Source of the DNA: Symbiodinium natans
Taxonomy: Eukaryota; Sar; Dinophyceae; Suessiales; Symbiodiniaceae
Length of the DNA: 35,000 bases
Direction of reading: 5' to 3'
NCBI GenBank assembly: GCA_905221605.1
Contig: CAJNDS010000879.1
Location: 1 to 35,000 of the forward strand
The notes under the pieces are model-generated. The model was given only the letters and a program-made list of their open reading frames with translations, was not told where the DNA came from and did not search any database. Below, piece by piece: positions 1 to 10,800 of this stretch. The translations under genes were made by a program, and so were the position numbers. Numbering within the stretch: position 1 is the stretch's first letter; every line of letters starts with the position of its first letter.

Positions 1-143
1 AACAGAAAAGATCCAAGCAGAACTGTCCAAGGGCTTTTCTGGCAGAGATAGCGTACGGCTCTGATTGCAGTTACAGGGCCTAGAGGGTTTAGGGCCTCTT
101 TTGAAAGGGGGTATAGCTGACAAGTTGAAGCAACATCTTCGGC

Positions 144-164
144 CTTGAGCCAGAATGTTCAGGG
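144..164 (-). other. Possible relic of a dinoflagellate spliced leader
   Basis: Read on the minus strand, 13 of the 14 bases CATTCTGGCTCAAG match the 3' part of the conserved dinoflagellate spliced leader (CATTTTGGCTCAAG). Over 21 bases about 16 agree. In dinoflagellates such genomic relics are known to mark genes copied back from trans-spliced mRNA. One minus-strand frame stays open from the relic to the window edge (about 47 codons), but that length is not significant alone. The leader sequence is recalled, not searched. Confidence 0.35.
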
Positions 165-784
165 TTGTGTTTGGGTCTCCAAGGTCGGGGTTCGGTTTGA
201 GGTTTCCAAAACTTCCAAAGGCTTTGTGGGGCTTGCCACGCCTCTCAATGGATGGGAAGTGCTCAAAGCCATTGGCTTCGTGTGGCCGCTTGAGCTGGTT
301 CGGTTTTTCAACTGCTTTGGGGATTCGCTTTGCAAAGGCAAACTGGGTGGGGGGGCTCGTTTCTTGGCGTGGGTCCGCTAAGTTGGCTTGGTCGCCTTGC
401 GTTTTGCTGTGGGTCCAGTCATGTTTGGCTTGCACTCTCGCACGCCTGGCTTTGCATGCCATTTTGGCCATCAACTGATTTCAGATGATGTTCACCAATG
501 TTCACCACTGAACATGAGCTTCTGAGTTGGGGTACTCTTGTCTTAAGATTCCCACCAGCAGGATGAAGAAGTATCGTCTCGGACTAGTCGTCACCATCCT
601 TGGATCTTCTGGAAGCTGCAAAATGCTCTGCACATTGACATACACAGGAGTTTCGAACTGAGACGGCAGACTCCAAATTGTCATCCTGCAGTTGTCACAG
701 CTGCTCGGGATGGCTCTCCCTTGACCAGGCCTTGCCCTCAGGGTCAGCTTGCGGGCTTGCAAACAGGCTGCCTTGGCAAGAAGG

Positions 785-811
785 TTGACATATGTTGACA
801 TATGTTGACAT
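785..811. repeat. Decamer tandem repeat TTGACATATG, 2.7 copies
   Basis: Two perfect copies of TTGACATATG are followed by TTGACAT. A related pair, TTGACACATG then TTGACATATG, lies at 2507-2526. No gene is attached to either. Confidence 0.95.
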
Positions 812-2506
812 GATGACGTGATACCACAAGCATTCGGAAATTCGAGGCGCGCTAGACTCACGGCACTGCGCAAGGCTACAGTACGACACACGTTTGGGCT
901 ACCAGCCGCCGCGTAGAAACACTGCTCGAGCATTCTCCTTCAACGTAAGAGGGAAGAAGTGCTGTTGTGATTTTCGACCGCCTTCTCTGCTTCTGCAGAA
1001 GATGGCAGTCTACAGCCTCGTCCACATCCTCGCCAGCAGCTTCCAATGTTGAGAAACTTCTGCTGACCTGGTGCTGGCACAGACGCCATGCTTTTTCCCC
1101 ACGATTCCCTCGATGTCACAGCATGTGTGATCAGGGCACGGACCCCCCACCCCAACGGTACCTCCCCTGCCCTGTGGTGTGGTGGTGGGGCTGTGGGTTG
1201 TTCTTCACTTCCGCATGGCCGGACAGTTTTAGCGCTTTAGGGATTGGGGCGTTCAAGGTTGTTTGCTTATTTTTGTTCTGGGTTCTTTTGGGGCTTGTTA
1301 GAGTTTTTTCGCTTGGCACACTTCTAGATTTGCGTTAGCTTGTTTAGAGTTTTGGGTTTTAGGATTTTGGATGGTTCTAGGGCCAGGGCTTTCGGCTCTC
1401 ACATTTGCACCGGCGGGCGAGGCCTAGTTTGTACACTTCTCGATTTGTGTGTGTGGGGGCATGCCATTACGGGGGGTGTGGTGAACTGGCGAACCGCGAG
1501 GCGAGATCGTTACATGGCTGCTTCATGCTCGTCCCCAGTGAGGAGTCCTCCGATTATTGCCCCCATGACCTCTTGCAAGTCTGTTGAAGGCTGGCCTTCA
1601 AGGTGAAGTGGCGCGGTGCTTTAACCTGCGCTGCAGGGCTGGTTTCATCGCCGAAGACTGTAGCTGTGGTCTGACCAATCAGATCGTCCGGGTGAGGTCG
1701 GGCGCCTACCAAATGGTTCTAGATGGTTCAGTCCTGTCCAACTTGTCATTCATTTTGCTACAAGTGTTCTGCTGAGTTCTGCTTCTTACCATATGAACTA
1801 TACTATTCTTATTATGATATATGAATACATCCGAGCTGCGATTTGCCAACGAAGCTTTGTTCATCACAGGCTTGCCAGCTCCATCATGCTGACTTCAAGC
1901 TTGAACGGCAACCCGACACAGAAGCCGGACGTCGCAAGCGACAGCACTCCAACTATAAATATCTACAGCCCTGCTCTGTCCCAGATTGTCCCAGTATGCT
2001 CGCCTGGGGCTCGGCTGCACGTAATGACCGAAAGTTGCGGTCAGCACTGTTCTCTCTGTGCCTGTCAACAGCCGGTTCACAAGCACTTCGAGAGAATCTT
2101 AGAGACAGGCTGGGAATGGCTGCCTTGAAGGATGGTTTTGCCAGAGGCTTGCGGATTACGTTGCACATGAGCATGGGCCAGCAGCTGATACTCAAATTCT
2201 AATAATCTGCTGAACTAGGCTCCCGTGCTGCTCCGCAATATCACCTTCAACTTGCCTGCAACGGATTCATGACATTCCCTTGCTCGCTTGACGCTCGCCC
2301 CTGCCTGTACGTCTCCTCGTACTTCTGCCATATTTGGAAATCAGTGGGGTCAATCCGGGCAGCTTCGCGAAAATCCTGGCATCTCTGCACGGGCTTTATC
2401 GCTGCTTGTGGTCTTTCCAGACCTCGTAGGCAGCGCGAACATTTCCACCTGGGGGCAGCATTGACAGCGCATGAAACAAGAACCGCCGTGAACATGCGCA
2501 CATGTG

Positions 2507-2526
2507 TTGACACATGTTGACATATG
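2507..2526. repeat. Decamer tandem repeat related to the one at 785
   Basis: TTGACACATG and TTGACATATG lie head to tail, nine of ten bases alike. This is the same decamer as at 785-811, which suggests either a shared origin or a recurrent sequence bias. Confidence 0.85.
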
Positions 2527-3048
2527 CTCACGGTTACCTGAATAAGCAAAAACAGCTTGTCTGTCAAAAACACTGCATGAGGCTTGGTGATGTTTGGTGC
2601 TGTCCCAGCACAGGCCAGCAGGACAAACGATGCACACAAGGACATTAAGTTATACTTGATTCAAGCCACTCATGATGAGCACGAGGCTCAAAACATGCAC
2701 GTCCAAGCGACATCGGTAGGTCCTGGTCCTGGATATTAGATGGTTTACGTGTACTTGTCATGTTGTATTAACATTTCTGTTGGTTTCTTGTCAGCGCGTG
2801 CTCTGCACTTTGAGCACAGCAGGTGGGTCACACTGTCCGTAGGGAAGTGACTTGATGCATGTGTACTTGACTATCAAATTCAAGATGCCCATGTGCCAAA
2901 GGCATCCCCCGGCCGGCTTTGTCTTACACACTGCCAATTCATGCACTTCATTTCCATGACACCGTATACAGGAAAGGTACGAACATTGATGTGGTTTTGT
3001 TGTTGTTGCCCCTCTTGCCCACTGCTTGTACTGCTTCCGGAAACAACG

Positions 3049-3065
3049 CACACACACACACACAC
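3049..3065. repeat. AC dinucleotide microsatellite
   Basis: An uninterrupted run of about eight CA units. It lies in DNA with no supported gene. Confidence 0.95.
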
Positions 3066-5563
3066 TTCGCATTCAGGCCAACGACGTACAGGCATTCCGT
3101 ACCTAGCCTGCTGGTCATCAGGTTCCTATCCATGATGCGGGCTTCACGTTGCGAGCTTACCAGATGTCCTGTGGCACAACTGCTTATGCTTTCAACAGGA
3201 CAAAGCCTCTAGTCCCCGGCATTTCGACTTTGCAGCACGACTCTTCACCTTCGGCTTCTTAGACTGATGCCCATGATGTGCTGATGTTTTTCGAGCGTGC
3301 CGCACCCACGAACGCAAATACGGGCTGCAGCATGCCGCATGCCTGCTCTACGGCAGCGGGACGTGGATGCGTATACGGGGGACGTTGCTCAACCTCTATG
3401 GCAATCTAGGGCAAAAAGCAACAGATTGCTAACCCTGCTTGCCCCAGTGCCCACAGGGCTGGTGAGAGTCTGGCCATGCAGGTGGCCCAATCCGAGTTGG
3501 TAGAAGTTCGAGGCAGATGCCTGCAGTTCCATGGCTCTCACTACCGCAAACATCCTCAAGCCACATGGCCAGCACCTTGCCATAACTGAATTCTCAGCTG
3601 TCGTTTAAAGACTGCAGGCCTCCATGTCGGCATCAATGCATGCGCGGCAGGCTATGCCCCGGTTGAAGCATCCGTGCCGTTCGTTCTGTTGTGTACCAAC
3701 TATACGGAACACAAGCTATGTCAACAAGCAAATTTGCATGCTCTAGAAGACTTGGCTTGCAGATGGCATCGGTTTATGCCATGATGGGCAATCGCTGCTT
3801 TCTACCATGGTCTTGAATCTTGAATGCACATCATGGAGGTGGCTGGGAACAGGTTCGAAGCCTTCCAAACAGCATCCAATGTCACAGGTCGTTGCCTTTG
3901 TGGTGCGAGTCCAGGTCCCGGTCTAGAAGGTCATCCAACTCGTCTCGGCCTCCGGGTGTGCTTGCCTCTCCGTGAAAAATAAAAGAAACGCACACAGAAC
4001 CCAAATCAATCGAAGGCCTTCCCAAGAAAAGCCCAAGTCCTTGGTCACCATGCAGGTGTCTGTGAAAGGCCTATTGACCATTCCGCAAAACTCTGCAGCC
4101 CTTTCGGCCCGAACAGTTGCTAGTAGGCTCGACTGGAGGGAAAGCAGACACGATTGACTTGGACATGTGCATGCGGTGCATCAATTGCGTCTGCGTCAGG
4201 ATCTGCTAGGGTCCTCACCCTGCTGTCTGACCTGAGGTGTGCTGACAGGGCTGAAAGGGCAGTTCGAAAGGCAACGGCTGCAGTGATGCTCCAAACTTCT
4301 GTGAAGAAGCACGGAACTTGAGAAAGACTCTTGTGCTGCTATGGCCATTTTGTTCGACGACCCTTAGCTGCCTTAGCTCCCAACTTCACTTTGTCTGCCC
4401 AGAAATCGTGGTCATAGATCTCTTCGGCATCCTACGGAGCTCTGCGCAATGCCTCTATTCTGCATTTTTGCCCTGCAGCTCAATTGAATCCTCCTTGCTT
4501 TCGTCCTCCTGTTCTAACCTCGAAAAGCCGAGAAGCAGGAGAGAAGCTCCAGGCAACAGAAGCAGACAACAGCAGCTCTCGCAACACGAATTCGATGTAA
4601 AAGGATTAAACTCTTCGGGCTCGTCTGGCTCTGCATCTTCTCCAGGAACTTCGTCCTCCTCAGAGGCTTCAGTTCAATATGGACCGCGCATCTCATGAGC
4701 CAGATGACATGTGGCCTGGCAATGGAACTGACTAAGTGACTAAGTGTGACTAACATATGTTTGCAATGTGCAAGCTTGCCTCAGTTCTTGGTGATTGCAC
4801 CTGGCAGATCGAGAAAGCGTGGCGTGATCCACCGGAGGCAATGGTCTACGTGCATGATGTGCATGGGACAAGCTGCATGCCTCGAGCCAATATGCGACCA
4901 GCGGCAATGCTGCAGCCAGCAGAATCAAGCGGAGCCTGCCAAGTTCGCCATACACGGCTGCAGCTTCTGGATGCTGGAGACGGCTTGGGCTTTGGTACGG
5001 TGTTGACTTGCCACCGAAAGCGAAGCTCAGCTCAGGTTCGCGGTCCATCCCCAACCATCCTTGATTGAAGTAAAAGGAAGGCAACCTCAACATTTCCGAA
5101 TTTCCGAATTTGCCAAGCTGCTAAATAGAAACAGCATCCACACAAGAACATGTCCACGTTTGCTGTGCGTGCGACTCCAGTACAGGCGACACGTTCCCAG
5201 CTTGCGAGAATACACACTGCTATGAGAAACAGCTGTATAAGAAACGAAGACCTCAGCTCCGATGTGGGCCACTTCAGGAAGTTGCCTTTCAGCCCGGTGG
5301 CCAATTTCTGAAATTTTCTGAACGTCGGGTTCTCGCACAAAACGGCCACTCGGGCCAGAAGAAAAGTCCAAACAGAGCAGGCCAGAAAATGATCCAATCT
5401 GCCATTCATACAGGCCACGAATCCGAATCCAAATAATCCAGCGCCCATGAGCACACTGCCGGACCATGACAGAAATCAGCAGGTCACGATGTAGGAACGT
5501 GGGTTCTTGCTCGAGAAACTGCTCGACAAATCGTCTCGTTGGCGTCGCCCGCACGACAACCGC

Positions 5564-5593
5564 ACAACAACAACAACAACAACAACAACAAAC
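5564..5593. repeat. Short AAC microsatellite
   Basis: About nine to ten AAC units separated by some 45 bases of mixed sequence from the large A/C array to its right. It is probably an outlying part of the same array. Confidence 0.9.
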
Positions 5594-5637
5594 AATTGTT
5601 TACTATTCACTTTATATTTATCCCACCACCCTTTCCC

Positions 5638-6279
5638 CACCCTATGCACACCACCACCACACCAACGGCACAACACACCCACCACCAACCACCACCACCA
5701 CCAACACCACCACCACCAACACACCAGACCCACCAACACCAAACACCAACACCAACAACCCAAACACCAACACCAAAAACGCAAAACACCACAACCAACA
5801 TCAACAACACAACACCCAACACCAACACAACACAACACAAACAGCCACACACACGCTCCAACACCACCACACACCAACACCAACACCAACAACCAACACC
5901 AACACCAACAACCAACACCAACACCAACACCAACACCAACACCAACACCAACAACCAACACCAACACCAACAACCAACAACCAACACCAACACCACAACC
6001 AACAACCAACAACCAACAACCAACAACCAACACCAACAACCAACACCAACACCAACAACCAACACCAACAACCAACAACCAACACCAACAACCAACACCA
6101 ACACCAACACCCAACACCAACACCAACACCCAACACCAACACCCAAAACCAGCAACCAACACCAGCAACCAACACCAACAACAAACACCAACACCAAACA
6201 CCAACACCAAACACCAACACCAAACACCGAACACCAAACACCAAACACCAACACCAACACCAACACCAACAACAACACC
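5638..6279. repeat. Degenerate ACCAAC-type array, A/C-only strand
   Basis: A long stretch of ACC, AAC and CAACAC words, mostly ACCAAC and ACCAACA, with only a handful of G or T bases on the plus strand. Degeneracy is greatest on the left (ACCACC-rich, occasional T and G) and falls toward the right, where it merges into pure AAC. All frames across it stay open on both strands simply because neither AAC/ACC permutations nor their complements contain stops. The long frames rich in Thr/Asn/Gln/Pro/His or Val/Leu/Cys are therefore artefacts. Confidence 0.95.
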
Positions 6280-7120
<841 letters not shown>

Positions 7121-7130
7121 AAGGATATTC

Positions 7131-7145
7131 AGGAGGAAACCTCCT
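7131..7145. repeat. Single GGAGG/CCTCC palindrome
   Basis: AGGAGGAAACCTCCT, a 6-bp-arm hairpin with a 3-base loop. It has the same core as the paired palindromes at 7631-7656, 7794-7819 and 8739-8766, and may mark the outer edge of the LINE 3' region. Confidence 0.85.
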
Positions 7146-7213
7146 AATCTGATGCAATGAATCACCTTGCACGTTCCAAGTAGGATGCCCAAATTGGATG
7201 CAGGGAAGCTGAG

Positions 7214-7490
7214 TTTGCGAAGCCTGACCTGGGACGCCTTGCGCGGCTCCTGGGGCCAGCGCTGCGACAGGGCAAAATTTCATACCTGGTCGAGAAAATG
7301 TGACCCCAACTGACCGAACTTAACCCACCAGGCTGGAGGAGGTCTCAGATAGGTACGAGTACTTTGCGAAGAGGGAAGCACCTGACCTGGGACACCTTGC
7401 ACGGCTCTCGGGGCCAGCGCTGCGACAAGGCAGGTTGCATCCGAAAAAGTGACTCTAAGTTGAACCCACCGTCCTTGAGGAGGCCTCACA
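7214..7490. repeat. Two diverged tandem copies of a ~149-bp unit
   Basis: Copy one begins TTTGCGAAGCCTGACCTGGG at 7214. Copy two starts near 7363 with TTTGCGAAG and continues through CACCTGACCTGGGACACC. Shared words include GGGGCCAGCGCTGCGACA and AACCCACC, each in the same order. Both end in a GAGGAGG(T/C)CTCA word. They lie downstream of the LINE stop codon and are likely 3' UTR duplications, though they could be a separate short element. Confidence 0.85.
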
Positions 7491-7580
7491 TGTTCGGGGG
7501 GGAATTTTGCTGGGGTCAAAGGAAGTGCGCACAGGGCTCTTACAGATGCTTCAGGTTCAGGGACAAAAATGGGTAAGCTT

Positions 7581-7824
7581 GGCCTTACGCTACAGCAGGC
7601 AGATCGGTCTACTGTAAGAAACACTACCGGGGAGGAAGCCTCCGGAGGAAACCTCCGCATGTAAAGGTTCATGCAAGAGACTGTACTTTTTAGCACGAGA
7701 TCATGGCTGTATTGCGCGCAGGGCAGCATTCATGCCGAGTTGCCTTAAGCAACAGCAGGCAGATAGGTCTTCTTTAAGAAAGAACACTGCTGCGGAGGAT
7801 GCCTCCGGAGGAAACCTCCGCATG
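7581..7824. repeat. Two copies of an ~82-bp unit with paired palindromes
   Basis: Unit A (7581-7661) and unit B (7741-7824) share CAGCAGGCAGAT, GGTCT, TAAGAAA and ACACT in the same order, and each ends in two adjacent palindromes then CGCATG. Palindrome pairs: GGAGGAAGCCTCC with GGAGGAAACCTCC at 7631-7656, and GGAGGATGCCTCC with GGAGGAAACCTCC at 7794-7819. The spacing between units is 160 bp. This is most likely 3' UTR of the LINE. Confidence 0.9.
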
Positions 7825-7889
7825 CGTGCTTGGACTTGGCGGGTGCTGACAATTGGGCAAAGGCCTGCCTCATGGCTGCCTGGCTGAAT

Positions 7890-10800
7890 CTAATCTCTTA
7901 CATAGAAGGCCAAGTACGATCCTCGGCATATTTGATCCGAGAGGAGCATGGTGCATCTTGGCGGATCACTATCATCAGCTAGGTACGCAACTCCATCTCT
8001 CCAAAACCCCGCTCGGTAATGTCCAGAGCTCCAGTCTTCGCCGATATGGATAATGAATGCATAGAGGCTAAAGGACACTGCTTCTGTTGAGGTTCCGTTA
8101 TCTTGAAACATTGGCATCTCAAGAACTGTGTCCAGCGCTTGTGGGCGGGAAGTTTTGATTTGCTGATCAAATCTTTGAATTTGTAAGCAAATGAGTCTTG
8201 TATCTGGAAGCAAGGCAAACACACTACCCCTGTTCGTCCATTGTGTTACTGATTGCTGAAGAGTCGAGAGTCCATCCGGCGGCTCGGGTAGATACAGAAT
8301 CAAGCCACCTTTTTCCTCAACACTTATGCGTTCCTCCGGTGCTGAGATATGAACTCGCGCCTCCCATTTATCTGATGAAAGATCTGGAATACGCTGAGAG
8401 ATATGCAACAGAAATTGAGATGCATCCTCCTGCCTGGGTCGTAATCGCCATCCTGCTAGCAGCGGACGAAGATGTCGCAACCTCCGAACATCCGCATGAG
8501 AGGATCTGCCATTCAGGGAACCTATTTCCGTTAGGATGGAATTTAAAGAAGGATCTGGGAACAGTCCGTCTGACAAGAGAGAGATAAGGATATGAACGAC
8601 CGTGTGTGCATAGCACAGTTGATGCGGATTATGATAAGCTAGACGCCAGGCAGCGTCTTGCATGGAAGCTGTGGGAGGTGCAGTGGTTGAACGACCCGAG
8701 ACGCGTGCAGTGTATGTCAGCAAAGAAGCTCGGCTGCTGGAGGAAGCCTCCTGGGAGGAAGCCTCCCTTCCTCTCACCTGGCTAATTGGAGGATCTGCAC
8801 TGAAGAGATCTGGCAGCTCCATAGGCTTGGCACAAGCTGCACTCATGGCGTATGTCTGAAGCAGAACCACACATTGCTCTGCATGGCGTACTGGAGCATC
8901 TACCACAATGCGACAATACCTACATTCTTCTTTTTTGTGCAGGAGGCGCTTATGTGTTCGCATGTTGGCAAGAATGGATGCCGAGGATTGTGCCCAGAAA
9001 GCGGGATGAGCTTTCTGAATGTGCTGTTTCACTCCTTTGTGGCCAACAATGTATTGCCCACAGAGACTGCAGTTCGTTAATAGATGCTGAGTGACATGTC
9101 TCTTTTTTAGTAGAAGATCAGGATCCTTCTTAAGTTGTTCCTGCACGCTAGACTGATAGATCATAGCTATGCTTTCTGAGCTTGTACAGGATTTGGCTCG
9201 TTCTTTCAGCTCGTGCAGCTGAGGGCAAATGCCTGACTCCACATGTCTGCGAAGTTGATGCATTGTGCGCAACTGCCTGTTGCATGCCGCACATTGCGGA
9301 AGTCCTTTGCAGCTATGCACAGTGACCTGAAATTTTGGGCCTAGCTGATTCGCACGCTGTCCTCCATGCTTCACCAGAGTATGTTGCTGAAGACCCTTAG
9401 CGCTGGAAAATTTCCGATCGCACAGAGAGCACGGTACCTCCTGGTCTGCCTCGGTCAGGTCCAAATGCATGCTCTGAAGCTCCTGTTGCAGCGCAACAAT
9501 CCTACCTCGAAGTCCCAGATACCACTGTATGTTCTGATCCGGGTTGTACTTCTGACAGGCATCTAGTGCGTCTTGGTAGTTTTTCATCTGGCTGATCAAA
9601 ACTGCTTGAGGAGTCTGAACCTTATATTGCTCGAACAGAGTCTTCGTGTCAATATGGCTGTAGTGCTGATGTTGCTTAAAGATGGATCTTAGCATCCGCG
9701 AGTATTTACTCTGAAGCTTCTGAAGACCTGATGAGGTGATGCCAGTGGCCACAAGCCCATGCAAGAGTGAGGATTCCACATAGACCCTCCAGATCTCCAA
9801 CTTCTTTGAAGCCTCCAAGGCCTTAGTGGAGCACAGGATGTGTCGAAGTAGCTCAAACTTGCCTTGAGCTTGGGCGATCCTATAGTCAACAGTCTGGTCT
9901 TTGTAGGATCCATAGCTGAGCTGCACCCCTAGATATGTTAGTTTGTGATGAATCGGAATCTTATGTCCTGAGGGAAGGACGATGTGCAACTGCTTCTCTT
10001 TGCGCATCGTGTGCTTCTTGCGAAAGATGGACTGCTGAGTGCCCTGAACCATTAGCAAGGCTTTGGACTTCGTTGGATTGACTTCCAGCCCCACGTCCTC
10101 AAGAGACTGAAAGAGAGCCTCTATTCTGAGCAGGACTTTCTGAAGTTCAGGAAAGCTCGAGAAGGTTTCCTGGAGCAGGAAATCGTCTGCAAAGACTGTT
10201 AGGATGTCCCTAGCTTGCTTGCTATCTGGGCCCCATTTCTGCTCCATTCTGCTCATGACTAGAAGTGTCAGCGCAGACCACAATGCCGGGGCTAGCTTGC
10301 AACCTTGTTTGATTCCTGAAGAAGTGGGAACTTGAATCTCTAGTCCACTTGTGCCCATGTTGTAGGAGGTCTCACTGTGTAGTTGAACTACCAGTTCTTT
10401 CGTAACAGGGTCTGTTCCCAGGCGATCCAAGGCAGCTAGCAGCTCATGTCTATTAACAGAATCAAAAGCTTTGCTCAGATCAACCGAAATAGTAAGTGCC
10501 CCTGACAGCTGAGCCTGCCTGGCTCCGCGTTGGGACTTGTGCAGGTCCCTGCGATGCACTTGACGGAGCTGCTGCACGAAATCAAGGTGCTGACATGCTT
10601 TCGCGATGGCGTCCCGCACCCCCCTCTGCCTGATGTACGCAAATTGAGGCTGAAGCTGTGAGCTCGCCTGCAGTGCTGGTGCAATGCGAGTCTTCACTGC
10701 GCCTGCTAGCACTTTGCCTGGCACGCTGATGACTCCTATGGGCCTCAGGTTTTTCATGGCGGTGGCTGGCTTGCCCGGCTTGGGGATCCATGCAATTCGA

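Larger units (their letters stand above)
1..5563. other. Region without a confident gene
   Basis: I find no gene I can support here. Open frames are short, overlap on both strands and show no recognisable domains. The stretch holds a spliced-leader-like relic near 150, decamer tandem repeats at 488-507, 785-811 and 2507-2526, an AC microsatellite near 3050, an 8-bp tandem repeat near 4730 and another near 5092. A minus-strand open frame at 4455-4673 without an ATG encodes an acidic Glu/Asp-rich stretch and could be an exon, but nothing else supports it. A minus-strand open frame of about 140 residues at 5032-5454 is also unrecognised. Confidence 0.5.

Noticed and set aside
458-468. GCCATTTTGGC, identical to the centre of the dinoflagellate spliced leader
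   Set aside because: Only the self-complementary 11-base core matches and the flanks diverge at once, so chance is likely.
502-933. A 143-codon minus-strand ORF
   Set aside because: It runs through the TTGACATATG repeat and has no recognisable domain.
3844-3866. GGTTCGAAGCC, similar to a tRNA B box
   Set aside because: The flanks do not form a T-arm and there is no A box or cloverleaf upstream.
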